This document shows, piece after piece, positions 1 through 7,667 of a stretch of DNA of 64,000 bases (positions are counted from its first letter, which is position 1; every line of letters begins with the position of its first letter). The position numbers and the translations under genes were made by a program. A model generated the notes under the pieces. That model ran no database searches, had not been told where the DNA came from, and saw only the letters and a program-made list of their open reading frames with translations. Origin of the DNA: Bacteroidales bacterium (lineage in GTDB: Bacteria; Bacteroidota; Bacteroidia; Bacteroidales; Marinilabiliaceae); contig JAKSLF010000012.1 of assembly GCA_024401355.1 (NCBI GenBank), positions 17,376-81,375 on the forward strand, given 5' to 3'.

Positions 1-586
1 TTTTAGCCATTTTCATCAGTTCATCACGTGTCCATACTCGTCCTGCCGGATTGTGTGGATTGCATAGCAGAAATACCTTTACTTCATTGTCTGATGCTTT
101 CTTTTCAAAATCCTCAAAGTCAATATCGTATGTAAATCTATTTCCATCTATACTTCGCCTTACCAGCGGGTTTGCTTCCATCTTGCATCCGTTGTTTCTT
201 ATCGATGAGAAAAAGCAGTTATATACTGGCGTCTGTACAAGAACTTTGTCGCCAGGTTTTGTCATCGCTTTTATTATTGCCGATATCGCTGGTACAACAC
301 CGCTGGTATATATGACGTCGTCACGTTTTATTGTCCAGCCATGTCGTCGCGAAAACCATTTTGACGTAGCATCATAATATTCGTCAGGCACTTTCACATA
401 GCCAAATACACCATGTGCCACCCGTTTCTCTAGCGCTCTCTGTATCGCCGGAGCTACACAGAAATCCATGTCTGCTACCCATAATGGTATTACTTCGTCA
501 TCCGATGTCGAATCCCATTTGTATGAACCACTTTGGCGCCGTGATACAGGTCTGTCAAAATATGTGCTGTCAAATTTTTCGGCCAT
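1..586 (-). CDS. MalY/PatB-family PLP-dependent C-S lyase/aminotransferase (3' end off window)
   Basis: Fold-type I PLP enzyme of the MalY/PatB group, which cleaves cystathionine or related thioethers or transaminates. About 195 N-terminal residues are visible, read on the minus strand. They include the family-typical PLWVADMDF near residue 37, a GVFGY segment, and LLCNPHNPAGRVWTRDEL near the window edge, which is the NPHNP motif at the PLP site. The catalytic lysine lies outside the window. The ATG at 586 sits four bases after the stop of the DUF3737 gene, so the two form an operon. Substrate cannot be told from this part. Confidence 0.85.
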   Translation of the reverse strand, partial: MAEKFDSTYFDRPVSRRQSGSYKWDSTSDDEVIPLWVADMDFCVAPAIQRALEKRVAHGVFGYVKVPDEYYDATSKWFSRRHGWTIKRDDVIYTSGVVPAISAIIKAMTKPGDKVLVQTPVYNCFFSSIRNNGCKMEANPLVRRSIDGNRFTYDIDFEDFEKKASDNEVKVFLLCNPHNPAGRVWTRDELMKMAK

Positions 587-590
587 ACTA

Positions 591-1433
591 TCAGCGTGTT
601 ATAATCTGGCAATTAGCTGGTTGCTTGATGTTTTCGTCAAGTATTATCTCACCATACGAATCTGCAACAATACGTCCCGTGCGAGGGTTCTTTACACTTG
701 TCACTTTGCCACGTATGTCTGCATCAACGTCCGAATACTCAAATGCAAGGTCTGCATCTTCACGGAATCGACAGTTTTCAAGCACAAGTCCATCTATATA
801 ACACAATGGCTGCGTCTCACCTATGAGGCAGTTGACAAACTTAACGTTCTTCGAGTGCCATGCCAGATACTCTCCTATTATCTCTGAGTCATAGACTGTT
901 ATGTTTTCCGAGTTCCAGAATGCATCTTTCGAGTATATCTTCGCGTTGTGGATTTCTATGTTTCGGCAATATTGGAACGAATAGTTGCCCGTCTGCTCAT
1001 AGTTGTCTATGCGTATGTTGCTGCAATGCATGAAGATGTATGGAGCATTGTCCACTTTGACGTTGTTGAGTTTTATGTCGTCACAATGCCAAAGTGTCTC
1101 GCCAGCATCCGGTATCTCAACGTTCTCCAATGAAAGACGCTTCATGTCACGGAACATCTTTGGTGCCTCTATTCGACAATTCTTCATCACCAAATCGTTC
1201 GAATACCACAATGCTGCACGCGCCCCTTCCGTAAAGAGCGAGTCGCTTATCTTGAAACCATCCGTAATCCAAAACGGATACTTGCCCTCAAAACGGCAGT
1301 TGCGCGCTTCAATATTGCGCGTCTCTTTCAATGCCGACTCTCCTGCATGGATGGTTACATTATCCAATATAAGATCACTCGTGTGATAGAGTGGTCTCTC
1401 TCCTTCAAATTCCTGGTCTTTTATAATTTGCAT
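591..1433 (-). CDS. DUF3737 family protein, right-handed beta-helix
   Basis: A 280-residue protein made of about ten short strand repeats of the type xxxNCRFEG, IEIHNAKIY, VKFVNCLIG, as in parallel beta-helix proteins of the DUF3737 group. It has no signal peptide, so it is probably cytosolic. An ATG 45 bases further upstream (1478) is open, but it would lie inside the promoter elements at 1456-1486, so the ATG at 1433 is chosen. It is followed after four bases by the MalY/PatB gene. DUF3737 genes often accompany such lyases in other bacteria (from memory). The molecular role is unknown. Confidence 0.8.
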   Translation of the reverse strand: MQIIKDQEFEGERPLYHTSDLILDNVTIHAGESALKETRNIEARNCRFEGKYPFWITDGFKISDSLFTEGARAALWYSNDLVMKNCRIEAPKMFRDMKRLSLENVEIPDAGETLWHCDDIKLNNVKVDNAPYIFMHCSNIRIDNYEQTGNYSFQYCRNIEIHNAKIYSKDAFWNSENITVYDSEIIGEYLAWHSKNVKFVNCLIGETQPLCYIDGLVLENCRFREDADLAFEYSDVDADIRGKVTSVKNPRTGRIVADSYGEIILDENIKQPANCQIITR

Positions 1434-1455
1434 CTTGAGAATGTATATTTTTTGA

Positions 1456-1486
1456 CAAATATAGCAAATATAAAGCATCCTGTCAA
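1456..1486 (-). promoter_or_regulatory. Bacteroidetes-type promoter for DUF3737-malY operon
   Basis: Read on the minus strand, TTG (1484-1486) is followed after exactly 20 bases by TATATTTG (1456-1463). This matches the Bacteroidetes sigma-ABfr pattern TTTG-N19-21-TAnnTTTG. The predicted transcription start, about 7 bases downstream, leaves a leader of roughly 15 bases before the ATG at 1433. A second TATATTTG lies just upstream but has no correctly spaced -33 element. Confidence 0.6.
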
Positions 1487-1665
1487 TTGCGAATGAATAT
1501 ATATTTTCCTTTGCTGACTAATTACATATATCTAATGCCATATTTATTGTCCTTATATATATTTATGGCAGCATTATTCAGCAATATCAATTAGGCACCT
1601 CGTTTTAGATTAAAAGACGTACATTTGAGAATTTTCTACAAACCATTTAATATGCTATTTATATA

Positions 1666-1673
1666 TACTTTTG
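1666..1673 (+). promoter_or_regulatory. -7 box of promoter for GH28 gene
   Basis: TACTTTTG fits the Bacteroidetes -7 consensus TAnnTTTG and lies 26 bases before the GH28 ATG at 1700. No clear TTG is found at the -33 position, so the strength is uncertain. The 220-base gap between the two divergent genes is AT-rich and holds nothing else I can identify. Confidence 0.4.
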
Positions 1674-1699
1674 TACTGTGAATTTTTAATGTAATTGTA

Positions 1700-3106
1700 A
1701 TGAACATTTTTATCAAGGCATTCATATATCTGGCTCCCTTGGTTGTAGCATCTGCAACTGCTGCACAAGATTATGGCAGATTCTATGTCAATACACCTGT
1801 TGAACTCAAGCAGGTGGAGGCTCCTTCTTTTCCCGATCTTACCGTCGATTTGCGAGACTATGGCGCAAAAGGCGATGGCGTGACGCTCTGCACATCCGCT
1901 TTCGAACAGGCTATCTCTTTCCTCAACAAAAAGGGTGGTGGACATCTTATTGTCCCTGCCGGAGTCTGGCTTACCGGACCAATAGCACTCAAGAATAATA
2001 TCGACCTCCATGTCGAAATGGGCGCCATTGTCATTTTGTCACCCGATAAGAGTCTCGCTGTCAAAGAAGGCTCCGAACGTTGCAATCCTGGCATCAGCGC
2101 TTCCAAACGCACCAACATTGCCATAACCGGCCACGGCATTATCGACGGTAACGGCAAATATTGGCGACCAGTAAAGAAATCTAAGGTCAGCGATGTCGAA
2201 TGGAAGGAGTTCAAGGCTCTTGGAGGAACCGAAACCGACGGAGGTAAACTCTGGATGCCATACAACCTCAAGCATTTCGACAACCAGACTACCAACCCTA
2301 AGGACGAAGAGGCTATACGTGCCGATCTTGTCCGCTTCACCGATTGTACCAACGTACTCGTAAAGGATGTGACTATACAGAATTCACCTCGATTCCACCT
2401 CCATCCTGTGCGTTGCTCTAATGTCATCATCGACAACGTGACTGTACGTTGCCCATGGAACGCACAGAATGGCGACGCCATCGATCTCAGCAACTGCCGT
2501 CAGGCTCTTATCGTCAACTCTATTGTCGATGCTGGCGACGACGGTCTCTGCATGAAGTCTGGCACCGCACAAAAAGGTGTCGAAGATGGCCCTTGTGAAG
2601 ATATTCTTATACAAGATTGTAAGGTCTTCCACGCTCACGGCGGTTTCGTCATCGGAAGCGACTGCGCCGGAGGCATGAAGAATATTGTCGTACGCAACTG
2701 CCTCTTCAGCGGAACCGATACAGGACTACGCTTCAAGAGCGCACCAAACCGTGGCGGAAAAACAGAAAACATCTTCATCTCCAACATTGCCATGAACGAC
2801 ATCAAGGACGCAGCCATAACATTCTCCTGCTCCTATGAAGATAAAAAATATGCCGTCAATAACAACGACGATAAGTCTATAGCAAAAAAAGCTCCATTCA
2901 GTCCCGAGTTTACCGACATACACATCGACAATGTCGTATGCCGCGAGTCTTCAATAGCTCTGTTCGCTGAAGGCATGGACGACTTCGACGCCATATATGA
3001 CATCGATATCACCAATTCAACTTTCTTCTTCACCAAGAAGGACAAGGATATCTACGGAGCAAAAATTAATCTCAAGGATGTTCATTTCGTTACTTTCGAT
3101 AAGTGA
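1700..3106 (+). CDS. Glycoside hydrolase family 28 (polygalacturonase-like), secreted
   Basis: A 468-residue pectin-degrading enzyme candidate. Residues 1-22 form a signal peptide ending ATAAQD. The GH28 parallel beta-helix follows, opening with DLRDYGAKGDG near residue 51. The catalytic set can be seen in order: NGDAID near 257 (family form NTDGxD), GDDGLC near 279 with the paired aspartates, HGGF near 312 and RFKS near 343. Length and order fit exo-type bacterial GH28 enzymes of Bacteroidetes. It stands alone, with its own promoter box and terminator and no SusC/SusD pair nearby. Substrate (galacturonan or rhamnogalacturonan) cannot be decided from sequence. Confidence 0.9.
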   Translation: MNIFIKAFIYLAPLVVASATAAQDYGRFYVNTPVELKQVEAPSFPDLTVDLRDYGAKGDGVTLCTSAFEQAISFLNKKGGGHLIVPAGVWLTGPIALKNNIDLHVEMGAIVILSPDKSLAVKEGSERCNPGISASKRTNIAITGHGIIDGNGKYWRPVKKSKVSDVEWKEFKALGGTETDGGKLWMPYNLKHFDNQTTNPKDEEAIRADLVRFTDCTNVLVKDVTIQNSPRFHLHPVRCSNVIIDNVTVRCPWNAQNGDAIDLSNCRQALIVNSIVDAGDDGLCMKSGTAQKGVEDGPCEDILIQDCKVFHAHGGFVIGSDCAGGMKNIVVRNCLFSGTDTGLRFKSAPNRGGKTENIFISNIAMNDIKDAAITFSCSYEDKKYAVNNNDDKSIAKKAPFSPEFTDIHIDNVVCRESSIALFAEGMDDFDAIYDIDITNSTFFFTKKDKDIYGAKINLKDVHFVTFDK

Positions 3107-3138
3107 TGAAATACATTATAGTTTTTTCATGTATTTGG

Positions 3139-3166
3139 GCGATGTCGTGATGACATCGCTTTTTTT
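3139..3166 (+). terminator. Rho-independent terminator after GH28 gene
   Basis: Perfect 8-bp stem GCGATGTC/GACATCGC with a five-base loop, followed by seven T. It starts 33 bases after the GH28 stop codon. Confidence 0.85.
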
Positions 3167-3275
3167 ATCGAACCTTCAAGCTATAATTATCGAATCTTCA
3201 AGCTACAAATGTCGAACATTCACCCTTACAATGTCGAACATTCACCATACTTTTATCGAACCTTCAAGCTACCCA
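3166..3275 (+). repeat. Array of five 22-bp direct repeats
   Basis: Five units begin at 3166, 3188, 3210, 3232 and 3254, an exact 22-base period. Each opens with T(A/G)TCGAA and continues with (C/T/A)(C/A)TTCA. Units 1, 2 and 5 end with AAGCTA; units 3 and 4 end with CCCTTA and CCATAC. The period equals two helical turns, as in iterons or arrays of protein binding sites. No open frame covers it. A related single unit lies inverted at 42771-42788. Confidence 0.8.
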
Positions 3276-3407
3276 TAAGCTACCTTTACTTTTATTATAA
3301 AAAGGAAATGATATAGTGTTTGTGCGTTGAGAGTACGTGTTTTGAAATTCATGAATATCAGCAGTGTTAATTTTAAGCAAATGTTATTTTGATTAGAATA
3401 ATATTTA

Positions 3408-3415
3408 TAACTTTG
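3408..3415 (+). promoter_or_regulatory. -7 box ahead of structured RNA
   Basis: TAACTTTG fits TAnnTTTG. The nearest upstream TTG ends 16 bases before it, shorter than the usual 19-21. Transcription would start near 3422 and run into the structured element at 3474 and the gene at 3688. Confidence 0.4.
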
Positions 3416-3473
3416 TTTCGTTAGTGTCAAATAGACATTATTATATCACATACAAAAGCGTTATGCTTATCTT

Positions 3474-3594
3474 GCGAATGGAGACCTAGGAAATCATCAT
3501 TTTAAATGCGAGATAGCATAGTGGCTTTCACGTTTAACGTGGGCTGCTATTGCCTATTCTTTGCATTTAAGGTTTTTCCTAGGACCTCCATTCC
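3474..3594 (+). ncRNA. Candidate structured RNA (long irregular hairpin)
   Basis: The arm 3476-3494 pairs with 3574-3593: GAATGGAG with CTCCATTC, a small asymmetric loop, then CCTAGGAAA with TTTCCTAGG. Further in, TTAAATGC pairs with GCATTTAA, TAGCA with TGCTA, and an apical CACG/CGTG hairpin closes the element. The result is one ~120-base rod with internal loops. There is no open frame. A hairpin with T-rich tail follows at 3595. The shape resembles 6S-type regulatory RNAs and also a leader attenuator for the gene at 3688. I cannot assign a known family from sequence alone. Confidence 0.55.
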
Positions 3595-3629
3595 AAAGCG
3601 TGGCATATCAGTTCCACGCTTTTGTTTAT
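3595..3629 (+). terminator. Terminator-like hairpin after structured RNA
   Basis: A 9-bp stem AAAGCGTGG/CCACGCTTT with a ten-base loop and the tail TGTTTATA. It lies between the structured RNA and a partial copy of that RNA's 5' arm (3635-3655, CGAATGGGAAGACTAGGAAA). It could end the RNA or serve as the conditional terminator of a leader. Confidence 0.55.
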
Positions 3630-3687
3630 ACAAACGAATGGGAAGACTAGGAAACTTCCTCCTTAGGGACTGAGGAAATAAATAGTC

Positions 3688-4404
3688 ATGAAAAAATTTT
3701 TCATGTTATTATTGCTTTTTGTGAGCATTACTTCTTTAGCTCAAGAAATGCAGGAAGTTGTTTATCTTAAAAATGGTAACATTATTCGAGGAACAATTAT
3801 TGAACAGGTTCCTAATGAATCATTAAAAATAAAAACATCTGATGGTAGTGTTTTTGTATACCAAATGAATGAAATTGCAAAGACGACAAAGGAGCAAAAA
3901 GATTCTTCAAATAATGTTTATCTTCAAAGAGGTTATAGAGGCTTTGGTGAAGTAAGTGCACACATTGGTGTTGGTGATTATGAATATGACAGAGTGTCTT
4001 TTGCAACTGTTCACGGTTTTCAGTTCAATAGGCATTTTTTTCTTGGTGGAGGTATTGCATTACAATCGTACCAAGCAGTTCCAATGGATGTCCCTGATGA
4101 TTTGATTTTAATTCCAGTTTTTGCTAATGTACGTTGTGACTTCTTAAGTAAAAAAGTGACACCATATGCAGATGCTCGTCTTGGTTATACAATGGGAGAT
4201 TTAGTTGGTCCTTATTTTTCTACTGCAGCAGGAATAAGAGTGAAACATTTTAACTTTGCAATAGGATACGAGGTACAACAAACAGATTTGACTATTACAA
4301 AGGAAGTTTTAATTTTCAATAAATTATATAAGTCATATAATACTGAAGAAGTTTTCCTTGGTGGAATAATGTTCAGAGTAGCTTGGGATTGGGGATCAAG
4401 ATAA
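3688..4404 (+). CDS. Putative outer-membrane beta-barrel protein, unknown function
   Basis: A 238-residue protein with a signal peptide (residues 1-18, ending SLAQ). Residues 24-60 read VVYLKNGNIIRGTIIEQVP and then a short strand-turn pattern, as in small beta domains that precede Bacteroidetes barrels. Alternating hydrophobic strands follow, and the protein ends in VAWDWGSR. The gene is visibly more AT-rich than its neighbours and uses different codons, which hints at separate acquisition. It lies 60 bases downstream of the terminator-like hairpin and has its own terminator. I recognise no functional family. Confidence 0.65.
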   Translation: MKKFFMLLLLFVSITSLAQEMQEVVYLKNGNIIRGTIIEQVPNESLKIKTSDGSVFVYQMNEIAKTTKEQKDSSNNVYLQRGYRGFGEVSAHIGVGDYEYDRVSFATVHGFQFNRHFFLGGGIALQSYQAVPMDVPDDLILIPVFANVRCDFLSKKVTPYADARLGYTMGDLVGPYFSTAAGIRVKHFNFAIGYEVQQTDLTITKEVLIFNKLYKSYNTEEVFLGGIMFRVAWDWGSR

Positions 4405-4416
4405 TTTTTTAATATG

Positions 4417-4443
4417 CGGTCGATATAAAATCGACCGTTTTTT
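4417..4443 (+). terminator. Rho-independent terminator
   Basis: Perfect 8-bp stem CGGTCGAT/ATCGACCG with a five-base loop and six T, just after the stop at 4404. Confidence 0.85.
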
Positions 4444-4544
4444 ACCTTAATTATTAAATCTAAGTAGGTGTGAGAATAAAAGCTGAAATATTGTAATGGG
4501 AAAAAACAATTATAATGGCTAATGCCTTTGTAATTTAAAATCAT

Positions 4545-4552
4545 TATCTTTG
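4545..4552 (+). promoter_or_regulatory. -7 box of purD promoter
   Basis: TATCTTTG matches TAnnTTTG and lies 32 bases before the purD ATG. The -33 region shows no good TTG at the usual distance. Confidence 0.45.
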
Positions 4553-4584
4553 CGTGAAATTATTACACGCAAAAAGATTTAACC

Positions 4585-5871
4585 ATGAATATACTCTTAG
4601 TAGGTTCGGGCGGCCGTGAAAATGCCCTCGCTTGGAAAATGGCTCAAAGCCCAAAATGTAACAAGCTCTTTATCGCTCCTGGCAATGCCGGTACTCGCGA
4701 CTATGGCACCAATGTGGCGCTCAACCCTAACGATCATCAGGCTGTCAAGAAGTTCCTTCTCGACGAAAAAATCGACCTCGTTGTCGTTGGTCCTGAAGAA
4801 CCACTCGTAAAAGGACTCCACGACGCAATCCTCGCCGACGCTACAACAGCATCAATTCCTGTCATCGGACCACAGCAGCTCGGCGCCTCACTCGAAGGCA
4901 GCAAGGAGTTCGCCAAGGCTTTCATGATGCGCCACGGAATACCTACTGCACAGTATAAGGCTTTTACTGCCGAAACTGTTGCCGAAGGAGAAAAGTTCCT
5001 CGAAACTCTCAAGGCACCTTACGTTCTCAAGGCCGACGGACTCGCTGCTGGTAAGGGCGTACTCATCCTCGACGACCTCAACGAAGCTAAAAAGGAACTC
5101 CGTCAGATGCTCGACGGCAAGTTCGGAGATGCATCGTCTACTGTCGTTATCGAAGAATACCTCAGCGGCATCGAACTCTCTGTTTTCGTACTCACCGACG
5201 GCAAATCATACGTAATACTTCCAGAGGCTAAGGACTATAAGCGCATTGGCGAAGGCGACACCGGACTCAACACAGGCGGTATGGGCGCCGTTTCACCTGT
5301 TCCTTTTGCTGGCAAAGAGTTCATGCAGAAGGTCGAAGATCGCATCGTTAAACCTACTGTCGCAGGTCTCGCCAAGGACAACATCCCATACAAGGGTTTC
5401 ATCTTCATCGGACTTATGAATTCCGATGGCGATCCTATGGTTATAGAATATAATGTCCGTATGGGCGACCCTGAAACTGAAGTGGTAATGCCACGTATCG
5501 AAAGCGACCTCGTCGATCTCTTCGAGGCTGTTGCCAACGGCAAGCTTGGAGAAAAGACTATCAAGGTCAGCAACAAGACTTGCTGCACCGTGATGATGGT
5601 TGCCGGAGGCTATCCTGAAGCATACAAGAAGGGCGACGTCATGACAGGCTTCGAAAAGGTCGATGGCTCAATCCTCTTCCATGCCGGCACTAAGGTCAAC
5701 GATAAGGACGAAGTGGTAACCAACGGCGGACGTGTAATTGCCGTAAGCTCACTCGGCAATACTAAGGACGAAGCTATTGCCATGTCCTACAAGAATGTCG
5801 AACACATACAGTATGCTGGACGTTACTTCCGTCGCGACATCAGCAAAGACCTCGACAAATACTATAAGTAG
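4585..5871 (+). CDS. purD: Phosphoribosylamine--glycine ligase (GARS)
   Basis: Second step of purine synthesis: joins glycine to phosphoribosylamine using ATP. The 428-residue length is normal. Visible landmarks are the N-terminal LLVGSGGRENALAWK (residues 4-18), VVGPEEPLVKG near 69, the ATP-grasp segment VLKADGLAAGKGV near 147, GDTGLNTGGMGAVSP near 228, and EYNVRMGDPETE near 290. It is followed at 27 bases by a membrane protein gene on the same strand. Codons end strongly in C or T. Confidence 0.97.
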   Translation: MNILLVGSGGRENALAWKMAQSPKCNKLFIAPGNAGTRDYGTNVALNPNDHQAVKKFLLDEKIDLVVVGPEEPLVKGLHDAILADATTASIPVIGPQQLGASLEGSKEFAKAFMMRHGIPTAQYKAFTAETVAEGEKFLETLKAPYVLKADGLAAGKGVLILDDLNEAKKELRQMLDGKFGDASSTVVIEEYLSGIELSVFVLTDGKSYVILPEAKDYKRIGEGDTGLNTGGMGAVSPVPFAGKEFMQKVEDRIVKPTVAGLAKDNIPYKGFIFIGLMNSDGDPMVIEYNVRMGDPETEVVMPRIESDLVDLFEAVANGKLGEKTIKVSNKTCCTVMMVAGGYPEAYKKGDVMTGFEKVDGSILFHAGTKVNDKDEVVTNGGRVIAVSSLGNTKDEAIAMSYKNVEHIQYAGRYFRRDISKDLDKYYK

Positions 5872-5898
5872 ACCTGTCACAACAACTACTCTTTATAG

Positions 5899-6909
5899 AT
5901 GTATAAGTTTTTTGACCGCAATACAGTATTAACCTACGTAGCAATGCCAGTCATACTGGTATTGCTTCGTCTTAGGCTCTTGTTGCGTCCAATGGACGGA
6001 TACATCGCAACTACTATTGGTGATAAAGGACAATTCTCACCGCTCTACCGCATGGTCTTTGGCGACATTGTCAACGGTTCTGTCACTAGCATTGTCTTTT
6101 CGCTAATAGCCACTATTCTGGCAGCATTCATCGTGGCAGCCATTTCCAATAGATTCCACTTTATGGAAAGGCAGAGCGGACTTCCAGGCGCTTTGTTTAT
6201 CATTTTAACAAGCGGATTTGTCATGGCACAGGGACTGTATCCCATACATGTTTTCCTCGTCTTCTTCTTGTGGTCTGTCCACATCTTGTTTGCTGGATCC
6301 GACTGCAATAAGCCTATGGCCCACGTGTTTGGAGGTGCTTTGTTCTTCTCTGTAGCATGCCTTTTCTATGCTAAAGGTATCGTTTTCATTCCGTTCATTT
6401 TCATAGCTATAATTGCAATGAGAATGTTCAACGTCCGAAGCTTCCTCGCCTTGCTGATGGGACTGCTCGCGCCATTCTCCATCATGGCTACTGCCTGTTT
6501 CTATCACGATTCTTTCATGGCAGTTGCCGACGAATGGTGGCAGAGTGTCATCGCTCCAATGATGAATTATCCTGCCGGAAAATATAGCTGGAGCTATCTT
6601 ATTATAATGGGAGTCCTAACCACAATGTCTGTCCTCAGCGCCATAGCCGAAATGCAGAAGCTTAGCATCATCGAAAGCCGACTTGTCAGAGTCATTATCT
6701 GGCTGTTGGTTTTTAGCACAGTATGCGTCATCTTTAGGCAATACTCTTTCGAAATGCTCTATGTTATTGCTTCAAGTGTCGCAATACTTATGTCACCTTG
6801 GTTCCATCGTATGAGGTCTTCTTTGTGGCAGGAAGTTACTGTCTGGATTATACTGGCCATTACCATTTTCATTCAATGGAAGATTCAAGGTATGTCTGTC
6901 ATTGCATAG
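5899..6909 (+). CDS. Polytopic membrane protein, unknown (possibly DUF6427-like)
   Basis: A 336-residue, very hydrophobic protein with about nine predicted membrane spans and short loops. No catalytic motif is apparent. It follows purD by 27 bases. Bacteroidetes genomes often carry an uncharacterised membrane protein of this size next to purD, in the DUF6427 group, and the N-terminal half (loop RPMDGY, then alternating spans) looks compatible. That assignment is from memory and tentative. Confidence 0.6.
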   Translation: MYKFFDRNTVLTYVAMPVILVLLRLRLLLRPMDGYIATTIGDKGQFSPLYRMVFGDIVNGSVTSIVFSLIATILAAFIVAAISNRFHFMERQSGLPGALFIILTSGFVMAQGLYPIHVFLVFFLWSVHILFAGSDCNKPMAHVFGGALFFSVACLFYAKGIVFIPFIFIAIIAMRMFNVRSFLALLMGLLAPFSIMATACFYHDSFMAVADEWWQSVIAPMMNYPAGKYSWSYLIIMGVLTTMSVLSAIAEMQKLSIIESRLVRVIIWLLVFSTVCVIFRQYSFEMLYVIASSVAILMSPWFHRMRSSLWQEVTVWIILAITIFIQWKIQGMSVIA

Positions 6910-6953
6910 ATATTCCGATGTAACCATTTAAATTCTATATATTATTCTTTCAA

Positions 6954-7634
6954 ATGGAGACTTTGCAGAAGATTACAGCCTTCCTCAATAAATATAGGTG
7001 GGCCATCACTTTAGGACTTTTTGTTTGCTGTGTTATGCAGCAATGTACTATTAATACTTTACGCGACGAAATTCATTTCCTTAAGGATAAATATGAATTG
7101 ACTGCCAATACTGCCACTCCCCACTCTTCACCAGCATCTGATGATGTGGTGCAGCACGATTCTGATGGCTTTTCAACTTCATCCGATTTTGAGGAAAGGG
7201 CCAAGGCCAAGAAGATGGTCTGGATCTATGTCGCAGCATTGTCTTTGTGCCTTGTCCTTGTTTGGATTATCTGCGCCAAGTTCTTCTCTCTATGGCCATT
7301 CAATGCCAACGTTAAGGGCAAGTTGTGGCAAGATCTCAATGGACGTGTAGTCTATACGCTTACTGTCAAAAACCGTGGACGGAAAGATATCTCTGTAGGT
7401 AATGCCATTATAGAGTTTATCTCTTTCAAGGAAAAACGTAAGTTCAAGGCTCCTGTGACCGATTTTCCTATCACTCTTTCTAAAGGAACTGCCCATGCAG
7501 TCAATATTCCTATTCAAAAGCTGATCGAACAGCATCGCGAGCTTATGGATTTCAAGGCTATCAGAATGTCTGTCGAATGCAATGGAAAGCAGAAGTTTAC
7601 TCTTCCTGTAGGTGTAAAGTGGAAAACTGCATAG
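6954..7634 (+). CDS. Two-span membrane protein with C-terminal beta domain, unknown
   Basis: A 226-residue protein. One membrane segment lies near residues 16-33 and another near 84-103, separated by a polar Ser/Asp-rich linker. A beta-rich domain follows (residues 115-226) with the strand pattern GRVVYTLTVKNRGRKDISVGN, resembling CARDB- or Ig-like folds. It sits 44 bases after the previous membrane gene and 33 before the MATE gene, so it may be cotranscribed with them. I recognise no family. Confidence 0.6.
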   Translation: METLQKITAFLNKYRWAITLGLFVCCVMQQCTINTLRDEIHFLKDKYELTANTATPHSSPASDDVVQHDSDGFSTSSDFEERAKAKKMVWIYVAALSLCLVLVWIICAKFFSLWPFNANVKGKLWQDLNGRVVYTLTVKNRGRKDISVGNAIIEFISFKEKRKFKAPVTDFPITLSKGTAHAVNIPIQKLIEQHRELMDFKAIRMSVECNGKQKFTLPVGVKWKTA

Positions 7635-7667
7635 CAATGCCATAATATTTTCCCCCAATAAGTCATA

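Noticed and set aside
1858-2493. A 211-codon minus-strand frame opposite GH28
   Set aside because: GH28 catalytic motifs lie on the plus strand across the same bases; the antisense product is unstructured.
3166-3275. CRISPR-like repetition
   Set aside because: Repeats are contiguous with a 22-base period, have no unique spacers, and no cas gene is in the window.
3688-4404. The AT-rich barrel gene as part of a mobile element
   Set aside because: Different base composition only; no integrase, transposase, tRNA junction or terminal repeats were found around it.
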